From Chloroflexi bacterium HGW-Chloroflexi-6 (GTDB lineage: Bacteria; Chloroflexota; Anaerolineae; Anaerolineales; Villigracilaceae), in the NCBI GenBank assembly GCA_002840685.1, contig PHBU01000007.1, positions 62,001-126,000 of the forward strand: DNA of 64,000 nt, in the 5' to 3' direction. The notes beneath the pieces were generated by a model. That model saw only the letters and a program-made list of their open reading frames with translations, was not told where the DNA came from and searched no databases. Shown here piece after piece: positions 49,765 to 58,373 of this stretch. Both the position numbers and the translations under genes were made by a program. Position 1 is the first letter of the stretch. Each line of letters begins with the position of its first letter.

Positions 49765-51279
49765 ATGAATTTCATTGTTACTTCTATACGGTTAGAGATA
49801 GATAATATCTCTTCGGAGCAGGATTTGCTCATCCACGAACGATTAATGCGCCCACAACAATCCGCCATGCGTATTGCATATAACCGGTTGCAAAATAAGT
49901 GGACAGAGCGTGAAATCTGGGGGGACTTGCGAGATAAATTTCCTTTCCTCACCGGGCGAAATGTTAATGATGCCATCACACAAGCCAAGGGAATTCTCGC
50001 CTCGCAGTTCGAATTGCTCCCAGTAGATACAGAAAAAACGAAACGGGCGCTGGGTAAATCTAAAAACGCGCAGATAACTAACAAATCTCGGCCCCTACAT
50101 AAGAGAGTGAAATCCCTATACTTGAAGGTAAATCAGCTACAGGAACATCAGGCTAATGGAACAGTTCCTCCCGTTATTTTCGGTGGGCAACATGCTTGGA
50201 AAGATGTTGTACGCCGATTGTCGAGCGCGAGAGCACAGTGGCGGCATCGCCGTAGCAATCAATTTATTAGTCGGGGAGCCAAAAACAATCGCGGGAATGC
50301 GCACTGCCGGCTGGTGATCACCCAAGATAGTGAGCTCGAATTACACATCCGGGTTCCTGACAAAATCAAGAAAAAGAAATCGAAACAAACCACATCGGCA
50401 ATTTGGTTGCAGTTCCCAATTAGCTACTCGAAACAGTTCGACACCCAATTACGTGACTTGGCAACACTGGGTGCAATCGGACAGGTTTCGTACACCGTGC
50501 GCGTTATCAGAATATCGCATCAAACGTATCGGGCTTTTATCACCTGTGATGAATTTGTTGAACATCGAGAATTTTCGACATTTGAAGCAATGCCAAATTG
50601 GGTCACAACTGCTTGCGGCATTGATCTGAACCTTGATCACATCGCCATTTGTATCACGGATCGCAATGGGCAGTTTAGGCGGTGGAATACAATCACGTAC
50701 CCCAATCTGGGTGAACTTCCCCGCCCCAAATCCAAATGGATGATCGGTAATATTGCGCGTGATGCAGTCGATTGGGTAAAAAGCCACAATGCCGAAGCAA
50801 TCGTGCTAGAGGATCTGAGCATTCGTCGCTCTTCTCAATCATCCCGGACCAATCGTCGCACGGTCCCATTTGCATATCGACAACTAGCTCAGGCCATCAC
50901 GCGCCGCGCATTGCGTGATGGCCTGGCAGTAAAAACCATTAATCCAGCATACACATCCTGGATTGGTCGGGTGAAATTTGCTCCTATGTACGGGATCAGT
51001 GTACACGTTGCAGCCGCTTATGTGATTGGCCGACGTGGATTTGGCTTGGATGAACGCCTGCCCCAAAAACTGATCAATAGATTTCCCAAAATTATCGAAA
51101 TTATCGATTATCTTGCCTATTCACCAGATATCGATACTGAGAAATTGCAGGAATGGCGTAACAGGCTCATGGATTGGAAAAAACATACTCCCAACGCTGG
51201 GCGACCATGGCTTTTGTGGGCAACCTTGCATGGGATTAAAAGAATTTCAAGCGAAGCCAGGAGCATCATCCTCGGATGA
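49765..51279 (+). CDS. TnpB-family RuvC-fold protein with altered active site
   Basis: The 504-residue protein is related to IS605-type TnpB, the RNA-guided nuclease ancestral to Cas12. RuvC-I is present in CGIDLNLDHIAICITD (Asp287) and RuvC-II in AEAIVLEDLSIRR (Glu349). In the RuvC-III region, NPAYTSWIGRVKFAPMYG ISVHVAAAYVIGRR, the four-Cys zinc ribbon is absent and His414 occupies the place of the usual Asp. I recall this SVH-x-AAA form as a distinct TnpB-related subfamily; whether it cleaves DNA is unclear. It is coupled to a serine recombinase and followed by a structured RNA-like stretch, so RNA-guided binding is a fair inference. Confidence 0.75.
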   Translation: MNFIVTSIRLEIDNISSEQDLLIHERLMRPQQSAMRIAYNRLQNKWTEREIWGDLRDKFPFLTGRNVNDAITQAKGILASQFELLPVDTEKTKRALGKSKNAQITNKSRPLHKRVKSLYLKVNQLQEHQANGTVPPVIFGGQHAWKDVVRRLSSARAQWRHRRSNQFISRGAKNNRGNAHCRLVITQDSELELHIRVPDKIKKKKSKQTTSAIWLQFPISYSKQFDTQLRDLATLGAIGQVSYTVRVIRISHQTYRAFITCDEFVEHREFSTFEAMPNWVTTACGIDLNLDHIAICITDRNGQFRRWNTITYPNLGELPRPKSKWMIGNIARDAVDWVKSHNAEAIVLEDLSIRRSSQSSRTNRRTVPFAYRQLAQAITRRALRDGLAVKTINPAYTSWIGRVKFAPMYGISVHVAAAYVIGRRGFGLDERLPQKLINRFPKIIEIIDYLAYSPDIDTEKLQEWRNRLMDWKKHTPNAGRPWLLWATLHGIKRISSEARSIILG

Positions 51280-51440
51280 AGTACCTACGGAAGGAACCAC
51301 CTGCTCTGTTAGCTTCGTAGCGCGGGTAACACCCGACCCGGTGCCGCGCCTGACAGCAGGTCAGGACACATTGCATCGGGATGGCAGTTGAGACGCTGTC
51401 CGCTAAACCGCTCGTCAAGGCGGGCGGTTGTACTGCGCAA
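51280..51440 (+). ncRNA. Candidate structured guide-type RNA (omega-RNA-like)
   Basis: The 240-base gap after the TnpB-like gene begins with a GC-rich stretch without a convincing reading frame but full of paired segments: GCGCGG (51320-51325) with CCGCGC (51344-51349), CCTGAC (51349-51354) with GTCAGG (51360-51365), and AACCGC (51406-51411) with GCGGTT (51424-51429). TnpB omega-RNAs lie at this same position, downstream of or overlapping the gene's 3' end. Boundaries are approximate and transcription is inferred. Confidence 0.6.
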
Positions 51441-51444
51441 AAAT

Positions 51445-51490
51445 TTAGCGTATGTATCGATAGACCTTCATAGGTCGATACATACGCTAA
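51445..51490. promoter_or_regulatory. 16-bp perfect inverted repeat before the ParB-domain gene
   Basis: TTAGCGTATGTATCGA (51445-51460) and TCGATACATACGCTAA (51475-51490) are exact complements around a 14-base centre that itself can pair ACCT with AGGT. It lies between the RNA-like stretch and the ribosome-binding site at 51512. Possible roles: a ParB/parS-like site, an operator, a recombination site, or the 3' hairpin of the RNA. No T-run follows. Confidence 0.65.
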
Positions 51491-51522
51491 TCTCGATAAC
51501 ATTTTCTTCATGGAGGTTAGTT

Positions 51523-53220
51523 GTGTCTTTATTTATTGTAATGGACAATATTCCTGTATCCAAGGTTGTTTACAACAAAAAAACATCATTGTTTTCCTTC
51601 TCACCACGTCAAAAGATTGACACTAATCTGGTTGAAAACCTTAAAGCCAGCATCGGTGAGTTAGGTTTCTGGACCCCTGTGATATTAAATGCACAATATG
51701 AGGGCATTGCGGGAAATCACCGTTTTTTAGCATACCTTGAACACGCCAAGGAGACAGGGATTCCAGAACACCACCTGACCATCCCAGCAATCGTTATTGA
51801 TTGCGATGAAGCCACTGCTGTTAGTGTCGCGCTTGCCGAAAACGAGGTGCGTGAAGATCTATTGCTCTTCGAAACCTTGCGCAGCCTGATGTTGGTTTCT
51901 CGCAAAAAACCGCAGGTATCCCAAAAGGTTTTTCGCACCGATAGAGAAACTCTTTTCCAATTGAATTTTTGGCAGCAGGAAATCAACAAAACTCCAGAGT
52001 TATTTCAAGTACGTCATCCGCTACAAAAACTACTTAACCGTGAATGGCTGGAACTACTCAGCAACCGCCTGGCTAATTACCCAGTATTGCACGAAAAATT
52101 TTTGGAGCAATTGCGCCATCCCACATGGGTACAGGCACGCTCACTCGCTGACTTTGATCGAGAAATCAGCCAGGCATTGATGGAGTACGGCATCCAATTC
52201 CAGCAAGGCGAAACCTGGAATCCCCAACCAACGGACAAGTGCCTTAACAATGCTGCCACTATGGAATCACTCCTCCAACATTTCCAGGCTGTCCCTACAG
52301 AGAACCCGGTCCCGGGAAATACGCTCGGTTTGTGCCCCCTGCTCCTGCTCCAGCCCACTTACCTGAAACAAGGCGCTGAGGGGTCCACGCAAGCCATCTT
52401 TATCCTTGATCGCCTCGATGCATTTTGTGTTGATCCAAAAGTTGCGAAAAAAACGAGCTGCTTCAGCAACCTTGAGCGGGAATGTGCAGAACAAACAGTG
52501 AATAAACTCATTAGTGAAGGCGTTCATGCCATTTTGCCGGAAAGGCTGATCGAGAAAATGCGCGCAGATGAATTTAGCTGGGCATGTCCAATCTTAAACG
52601 GCGATGCCTGCACACCACAAACTTGCCTGCACCGCGGAGCTGAAGTTCCCGCCTATGCTCTGGTAGTACATCCTAACGGTGAGCATACGATGATCTGCCT
52701 GCACGCGGAATGCGGTACCGAGGCGCAGACGGTTTTGATCGATTTGGAAGCTGAATCGGCAAAATTGGAGCAGCAGCGCCAGCTAAACGCATTGAATGAA
52801 CTTCGTCGTGCTACAGTGGAACACACCCTGCTGGCATCTGAAGATCAAAATATCCAGTTGGATGCTCCAGGATTCATGGAAAAACTCGAGTCGATTTTGA
52901 CCCCCCACTGGGACCTTACTACCATGGAGCACATAGTAATTGGCTGGCAGGCTGCCACACGCCAGTTGATCGCAAACCAACTTGGCCTTACGGATCTGAA
53001 TTCCCCGGAAGTGATCCAAAAAATGAGCGCCGATTATGGCGCTCTGACAACCAATATTACACTTGAGAACACATCGCAACTATTTGGTTTGTTGCATGAG
53101 CGCTACTGCACCACATCAGAAGCCCGCCAGCGTTGGTTGGCGTGTGTGATTGCAGTGCGCGCATGGCGTGATGAAACGAATAACATTGAACGCATATCTG
53201 CAGCACAGGCCGCCATATAA
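51523..53220 (+). CDS. ParB-like nuclease-domain protein
   Basis: The 565-residue protein begins with a ParB/Sulfiredoxin-like domain (about 20-120): IGELGFWTPVILNAQYEGIA, the GNHRFLAYLEHA motif corresponding to the ParB nucleotide-binding GxxR box, then AENEVREDL. The remaining 440 residues are unrecognised, with two Cys clusters (CPILNGDACTPQTC and CLHAECG) that could bind zinc, and a helical C-terminus. GGAGG at 51512-51516 points to the GTG at 51523; an ATG at 51541 is the alternative. No ParA is nearby, so plasmid-like partition is not supported; regulation or DNA targeting within the element is possible. Confidence 0.75.
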   Translation: MSLFIVMDNIPVSKVVYNKKTSLFSFSPRQKIDTNLVENLKASIGELGFWTPVILNAQYEGIAGNHRFLAYLEHAKETGIPEHHLTIPAIVIDCDEATAVSVALAENEVREDLLLFETLRSLMLVSRKKPQVSQKVFRTDRETLFQLNFWQQEINKTPELFQVRHPLQKLLNREWLELLSNRLANYPVLHEKFLEQLRHPTWVQARSLADFDREISQALMEYGIQFQQGETWNPQPTDKCLNNAATMESLLQHFQAVPTENPVPGNTLGLCPLLLLQPTYLKQGAEGSTQAIFILDRLDAFCVDPKVAKKTSCFSNLERECAEQTVNKLISEGVHAILPERLIEKMRADEFSWACPILNGDACTPQTCLHRGAEVPAYALVVHPNGEHTMICLHAECGTEAQTVLIDLEAESAKLEQQRQLNALNELRRATVEHTLLASEDQNIQLDAPGFMEKLESILTPHWDLTTMEHIVIGWQAATRQLIANQLGLTDLNSPEVIQKMSADYGALTTNITLENTSQLFGLLHERYCTTSEARQRWLACVIAVRAWRDETNNIERISAAQAAI

Positions 53221-53349
53221 CATTAAGCTATTTACCTGTTATCAGAGATGAATGGTTGCTTTGGTTTGGTACATATATTGGCCGCCCTGGTGATCTTTAT
53301 TTGATAAAACTTATAATGCGGTCATATTAGGCACTTATTGATCTTCTGC

Positions 53350-53571
53350 TTACTTATGCAAGGAAGTTGGGTTTGCTTCTATCACTTTAACGATGATCCG
53401 TGCTAGGATGTGGCCCAATGCTTCCCATGTAGATTCCATGGTCTTAAATTGAGAATCTGAAGCGGTAACGAGCACGATAGGGGGACATTCCAGGGGTTTA
53501 CCGCGTACCATAATATGGATTTCCCCAAGATAGTGAACAGTGTAGCATAATTTATTCCTTGCTATATGCAT
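53350..53571 (-). CDS. Possible small hypothetical gene
   Basis: A 73-codon reading frame starts MHIARNKLCYTVHYLGEI; it has no ribosome-binding site and no recognisable domain. It is the only frame of any length in the 575-base gap 53221-53795, which otherwise holds a rightward promoter and an inverted repeat. It may be chance. Confidence 0.25.
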   Translation of the reverse strand: MHIARNKLCYTVHYLGEIHIMVRGKPLECPPIVLVTASDSQFKTMESTWEALGHILARIIVKVIEANPTSLHK

Positions 53572-53578
53572 TAGTCCG

Positions 53579-53607
53579 TTGACACTGAACTAGTAGCACT
53601 GTAAGAT
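53579..53607 (+). promoter_or_regulatory. Promoter upstream of the XRE regulator
   Basis: -35 TTGACA (53579-53584) and -10 TAAGAT (53602-53607) are spaced 17 bp. Transcription would start near 53614 and run through the inverted repeat at 53650 toward the XRE gene. Confidence 0.6.
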
Positions 53608-53649
53608 AGTAGCAGAAATCACCGCCTGGATGGTGATGTAATTAACAAT

Positions 53650-53680
53650 GGCAGTAAATTGCGACCAACAATTTACTGCC
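53650..53680. promoter_or_regulatory. 12-bp perfect inverted repeat, probable operator
   Basis: GGCAGTAAATTG (53650-53661) and CAATTTACTGCC (53669-53680) are exact complements with a 7-base spacer. Its place between the promoter and the XRE gene suggests autoregulation; a recombination site is an alternative. Confidence 0.6.
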
Positions 53681-53795
53681 CATGGCATACGCACTTTGGC
53701 ATATACACTCAAGTATATATAGTGTAAGCATTCTCTTGATACTTGTCAAGTGGGTTTCGTGTGCCTTTACCTATTTTGCTGCATCGGAGAATGTT

Positions 53796-53999
53796 ATGAT
53801 CAAAGTCAAAGTGCCAGAACTGTTAAAAGCGCGGGGCATGAATGCCACTGACCTGATGCGCCATGGAAATATTGCTTACGCTACTGCGCTCAGACTCTCC
53901 AAAGGACAAGGCACATCGATCTCATATGATGTGTTGGAGAATTTGTGCAAGCTATTCAATGTAAACGTGAAGGATATTTTGGAGTATTGCGAAGAATAA
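53796..53999 (+). CDS. Small XRE-family regulator, possible restriction controller
   Basis: The 67-residue protein is a single Cro/C1-type HTH: VPELLKARGMNATDLMRHGN, YATALRLSKGQGTSIS, and LCKLFNVNVKDILEY. Its size fits controller (C) proteins of restriction systems or phage-like regulators. GGAGA precedes the ATG at 53796 (MIKVKVPELL). It is 131 bases upstream of hsdR, and the inverted repeat upstream is a candidate binding site. Confidence 0.82.
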   Translation: MIKVKVPELLKARGMNATDLMRHGNIAYATALRLSKGQGTSISYDVLENLCKLFNVNVKDILEYCEE

Positions 54000-54130
54000 T
54001 CAAAAGAGGCAATAAAATTAAAAATTTCAGTATATACTAGCTGGTGCGTGTGCACTTTTCTGTTATTTTGCGTTTGTGTATCCCAATGCTCTAAACCCGG
54101 TTATCTCTTTATATTTTGCGGGAATTACCA

Positions 54131-57121
54131 ATGACCGAACAACAAATCGAACAAAATCTAATCACGAAATTAGAAGAGCTCAAATACACCCACCGCCCGG
54201 ACATTCATGACCGCGCCGCGCTGGAGCGAAATTTCCGCGAGAAGTTTGAGACGTTGAACCGCGTGCATCTCACCGATAACGAGTTCAAACGATTAAAGGA
54301 TGAAATTGTTACGGCGGATGTGTATGCAGCCTCGCGTACCCTGCGCGAGCGCAATACCTTTGACCGCGAGGATGGCACGCCACTACACTATACGTTGGTC
54401 AATATCAAAGATTGGTGCAAGAACACCTTCGAGGTGGTCAATCAGTTACGCATCAATACCGAAAACAGCCATCACCGCTACGATGTGATTTTGCTCATTA
54501 ACGGCGTGCCGGTGGTGCAAATCGAGTTGAAGACGCTGGGCATCAGTCCGCGACGCGCTATGCAGCAAATCGTGGATTACAAGAACGATCCCGGAAACGG
54601 TTACACCCATTCGCTTTTATGCTTCATGCAATTGTTCATTGTCAGCAACCGTACTGATACGCTGTACTTTGCCAATAACAACAATTCGCATTTTAGTTTC
54701 AATGCCGATGAGCGCTTTTTGCCGTTTTACCGTTTCGCAAGTGAAGATAATAAAAAAATCACCCAACTGGATAATTTTGCAGAAACGTTTTTGGCGAAAT
54801 GTACTCTTGGAGAAATGATCAGCCGGTATATGGTGTTGGTTGCCAGCGAGCAAAAACTGCTGGTGATGCGGCCCTACCAAATCTATGCGGTCAAAGCCAT
54901 TGTGGAGTGTATTCACCAGAACAGCGGAAACGGTTATATCTGGCATACCACTGGCAGCGGTAAAACGCTGACTTCGTTCAAAGCCTCCACACTACTAAAA
55001 GACAATCCCGACATTGAAAAATGCCTGTTTGTGGTGGACCGAAAAGACCTCGACCGCCAGACGCGCGAGGAATTCAACCGATTCCAAGAAGGCTGCGTAG
55101 AGGAAAATACTAACACGGCGACTCTGGTGCGGCGGCTCCTTTCGGACGATTATGCCAATAAGGTGATTGTTACTACAATCCAGAAACTTGGTTTAGCGCT
55201 TGACGAAAACAATAAGCGTAACTCTAAGGAAAAAAACAAGCCCAATTACAAGGAACAGCTTAAGCCCCTGAGCGATAAACGTATCGTTTTCATCTTCGAT
55301 GAATGTCACCGCTCACAGTTTGGCGATAATCACAAGGCGATCAAGGAATTTTTCCCCAAAGCCCAGTTGTTTGGTTTTACCGGTACGCCTATCTTTAAGG
55401 AAAATGCGACCTACACCCAAATCGAGGGGACGCAGGCTTCCTACAAAACAACCGAAGACCTCTTCCAGAAGCAACTGCACGCCTATACCATTACGAACGC
55501 CATCGAAGATGATACTGTTTTGCGGTTCCATGTGGCTTACTTCAAGCCGCTAGGCGAGCATATTCCGCAGCCTGGCGAAGCGCTGACCAAGCAAGCCGTG
55601 ATCGAAGCCATTTTAGAGAAGCACGATTCCGCTACCGCCGGGAGGAAATTCAACGCATTGCTGGCGACCTCTTCCATCAACGATGCGATTGAATATTACG
55701 GATTTTTCAAAAACATCCAGGCAAAAAAGCAGGCGAAGGATGAATCCTTCCAGAAACTGAATATTGCCTGTGTATTTTCACCTCCCGCTGAAGGTGATAA
55801 CAAACAGGATGTGCAACAGATTCAGGAAGATTTGCCACAGGAACGAGTCGACATCAAGGTGGAGCCCGAGAAAAAGAAAGCCGCGCTGAAATCCATCATT
55901 GCGGACTATAACGCCGCGTATGGCACAAATCACAACATCAACGAATTCGACCAGTACTATCAGGATGTGCAAAAGCGCATCAAAGATCAGCAGTATCCCA
56001 ACCGCGACTTGCCCCATGCCCAAAAAGCGGACTTGGTGATTGTGGTGGATATGCTCCTGACGGGCTTTGACTCCAAATACTTGAACACGCTGTATGTGGA
56101 TAAAAATCTCAAACATCATGGCTTGATTCAGGCGTTTTCGCGCACGAACCGCGTCTTGAACGATTCCAAGCCGTATGGTAATGTGCTGGATTTTCGCCAA
56201 CAGGGCGGCGCGGTGGACGAAGCGATTGGACTCTTCTCTGGCGAGTTCAAAGAGAAAGCCAAAGAAATCTGGCTGGTGGATGCCGCGCCAGTGGTGATTG
56301 ACAGGCTGAAAGACGCGGTCAATAAATTAGATTTATTCATGCGGTCAGCAGGGTTGAAATTCGCGCCGGAGGATGTCCCCAACTTGAAGGGCGACGCCGC
56401 ACGGGTTAACTTCATTGAGCGCTTCAAGGATGTGCAGCGCTTCAAAACGCAACTGGAGCAATACACCGACCTGACCGAAGAACATAAGGCAGTTATTACG
56501 CAGGTGCTGCCCGAAGAGCAATTGCAATCCTTTCGCGCGGCGTATTTGGAAACCGCGCAACGCCTGAAAGAGAAGCAAGATAAAGAGCAACAGAATCAGG
56601 ATGTGCAGCAACTCGATTTTGAATTTGTGTTGTTTGCCTCCGCCGTGATTGATTATGACTACATCATGAAACTCATTGCTCGTTATACCGAAGGCAGGCC
56701 AGGCAAACAGGCCATGACCCGCGAGCAGTTGATCGGGCTGATCGCCTCCGATGCCAAATTCATGGACGAGCGCGAACACATCACCGCCTACATTGACACG
56801 CTGGAAGTGGGCAAGGCGCGCAGTGAGCAGGAGATTCGAGCAGGCTACGAAGCCTTCAAAGCCGAGCAGAACGCCCGCGAACTGAGTAGGATCGCGGAGA
56901 AGCACGGAGTAGACGCTGCCACCCTGAGCGCCTTTGTGGATGAAACCATCCAACGCATGATTTTCGATGGCGATCAATTAAGTGACCTGTTTGCCGCATT
57001 GGAACTGGGCTGGAAAGAACGCGCCGGACGCGAAAGTGACCTGATGAGCGACCTGATACCGCTCTTGAAGAAACTGGCGGTCGGGCGCGAGATTTCGGGA
57101 TTGAGGGCGTATGAGCAATAA
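54131..57121 (+). CDS. hsdR: Type I restriction endonuclease subunit R
   Basis: The 996-residue subunit has an N-terminal PD-(D/E)xK nuclease domain (Asp118 in RYDVILLI; Glu132-x-Lys134 in IELKTLG), a superfamily 2 translocase with Walker A TTGSGKT (273-279), the DECH box (FIFDECHRSQFGDN) and motif VI (QAFSRTNRV), and a helical C-terminus that contacts the methylase core. All key residues are present, so it should be active. The start is ATG at 54131 (MTEQQIEQN). The hsdS ATG overlaps its 3' end. Confidence 0.95.
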   Translation: MTEQQIEQNLITKLEELKYTHRPDIHDRAALERNFREKFETLNRVHLTDNEFKRLKDEIVTADVYAASRTLRERNTFDREDGTPLHYTLVNIKDWCKNTFEVVNQLRINTENSHHRYDVILLINGVPVVQIELKTLGISPRRAMQQIVDYKNDPGNGYTHSLLCFMQLFIVSNRTDTLYFANNNNSHFSFNADERFLPFYRFASEDNKKITQLDNFAETFLAKCTLGEMISRYMVLVASEQKLLVMRPYQIYAVKAIVECIHQNSGNGYIWHTTGSGKTLTSFKASTLLKDNPDIEKCLFVVDRKDLDRQTREEFNRFQEGCVEENTNTATLVRRLLSDDYANKVIVTTIQKLGLALDENNKRNSKEKNKPNYKEQLKPLSDKRIVFIFDECHRSQFGDNHKAIKEFFPKAQLFGFTGTPIFKENATYTQIEGTQASYKTTEDLFQKQLHAYTITNAIEDDTVLRFHVAYFKPLGEHIPQPGEALTKQAVIEAILEKHDSATAGRKFNALLATSSINDAIEYYGFFKNIQAKKQAKDESFQKLNIACVFSPPAEGDNKQDVQQIQEDLPQERVDIKVEPEKKKAALKSIIADYNAAYGTNHNINEFDQYYQDVQKRIKDQQYPNRDLPHAQKADLVIVVDMLLTGFDSKYLNTLYVDKNLKHHGLIQAFSRTNRVLNDSKPYGNVLDFRQQGGAVDEAIGLFSGEFKEKAKEIWLVDAAPVVIDRLKDAVNKLDLFMRSAGLKFAPEDVPNLKGDAARVNFIERFKDVQRFKTQLEQYTDLTEEHKAVITQVLPEEQLQSFRAAYLETAQRLKEKQDKEQQNQDVQQLDFEFVLFASAVIDYDYIMKLIARYTEGRPGKQAMTREQLIGLIASDAKFMDEREHITAYIDTLEVGKARSEQEIRAGYEAFKAEQNARELSRIAEKHGVDAATLSAFVDETIQRMIFDGDQLSDLFAALELGWKERAGRESDLMSDLIPLLKKLAVGREISGLRAYEQ

Positions 57122-58373
57122 GAAAACAGAAGGCGCACTCACGCCCAAGTTGCGATTCCCAGAATTTCAAGACGATTGGGAACAATATTTTGGCAACCGG
57201 TTATTTAACCTAATTAATAACAAAGACCATGACTCTAGTCTACCTGTTTTAGCAATAACACAGGAACATGGAGCGATTCCACGCGATTTAATCGATTATC
57301 AAGTGTCTGTGACTGACAAGAGCATTGAAAGTTATAAAGTTGTTGAAGTAGGCGACTTTATTATTAGCCTTAGATCGTTTCAAGGCGGTATTGAGTATTC
57401 GAGATATAGAGGGATATGCAGCCCAGCCTATATTATTCTTCGCAAGAATACAGATGTTTCTGAGGCATACTTCAAATATTTTTTCAAGACCGAGAGATTT
57501 ATTCAGCAACTCCAAAAGAATTTGGAAGGGTTGCGCGATGGAAAGATGGTCAGTTACCAGCAATTTTCAGAATTGCTATTACCCATGCCTTCCAAAGCCG
57601 AACAACAAAAAATCGCGGACTGCCTGACCTCGATCGATGAGTTGATTGCGGCAGAACGCGCACAACTTGACGCGCTCAAAGCCTATAAAAAAGGGCTGCT
57701 GCAAAATCTCTTCCCTGCCGAAGGCGAGTCCCTGCCCAGGTTGCGCTTCCCTGAGTTTCAGGATGCGGGGGCCTGGGAAATTCTCCCAATTGGAGTAAAA
57801 GTTGATTTACTAACAGGCTATCCGTTTGATGGTCTGGATATTTCTGAAAACCCTACAGGAATTAGATTACTTAGGGGAATAAATGTAACAGAAGGTCTAA
57901 TTCGTCACAGCAAAGAAATTGACAGATATTATCCAGAAAGCCCGGATAAACTTGAAAAATATCGAATTCAAAAGAATGATTTAGTTATCGGGATGGATGG
58001 TTCAAAAGTTGGAAGGAATGCAGCAATCATTTCTGAATCCGATGGAGGGTCATTGCTTGTACAGCGTGTAGCACGATTAAGGTCTAACAGTGTTTCAACT
58101 ATTCGATTTATATTTCAACAAGTCAACTCGAGTAAGTTTCATACCTATGTAGACAGAATCAATACTAGTTCTGGAATTCCTCATATTAGCAGCAAACAAA
58201 TTAATGACTTCCAAATCTGTTTTCCATCTCTCGATGAACAACAAAAAATTGCCGAGTTCCTTACTTCCATCGATGAGCAAATCGCCGCGCAAAGTCAGCG
58301 GCTAGCGGCGCTCCATGTCCACAAGAAAGGGCTGCTTCAAGGGCTGTTTCCATCTGCTGGGGAGGTGAAGTAA
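57111..58373 (+). CDS. hsdS: Type I restriction specificity subunit S
   Basis: The 420-residue protein has two target-recognition domains, each opening with a related block (KLRFPEFQDDW and LRFPEFQDAGAW) and ending in a related spacer helix (EQQKIADCLTSIDELIAAE and EQQKIAEFLTSIDEQIAAQ). This internal repeat gives the pseudo-twofold symmetry of HsdS and recognition of a split DNA sequence. The two recognition segments are clearly more AT-rich than the spacers, which points to exchange by recombination. Confidence 0.93.
   Translation: MSNKKTEGALTPKLRFPEFQDDWEQYFGNRLFNLINNKDHDSSLPVLAITQEHGAIPRDLIDYQVSVTDKSIESYKVVEVGDFIISLRSFQGGIEYSRYRGICSPAYIILRKNTDVSEAYFKYFFKTERFIQQLQKNLEGLRDGKMVSYQQFSELLLPMPSKAEQQKIADCLTSIDELIAAERAQLDALKAYKKGLLQNLFPAEGESLPRLRFPEFQDAGAWEILPIGVKVDLLTGYPFDGLDISENPTGIRLLRGINVTEGLIRHSKEIDRYYPESPDKLEKYRIQKNDLVIGMDGSKVGRNAAIISESDGGSLLVQRVARLRSNSVSTIRFIFQQVNSSKFHTYVDRINTSSGIPHISSKQINDFQICFPSLDEQQKIAEFLTSIDEQIAAQSQRLAALHVHKKGLLQGLFPSAGEVK

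Larger units (their letters stand above)
47947..53220. mobile_element. Putative serine-recombinase element beside tRNA-Glu (right end unknown)
   Basis: From the tRNA 3' end the sequence turns more AT-rich and carries an excisionase-like HTH, a large serine recombinase, a TnpB-family RuvC protein, a structured non-coding stretch, and a ParB-domain protein, all on one strand with tight spacing. This is consistent with an integrated element whose left end is at the tRNA. I find no second copy of the tRNA 3' end in the window, so the element may extend through the restriction operon and beyond, or the att site may not be in the tRNA. Confidence 0.6.
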
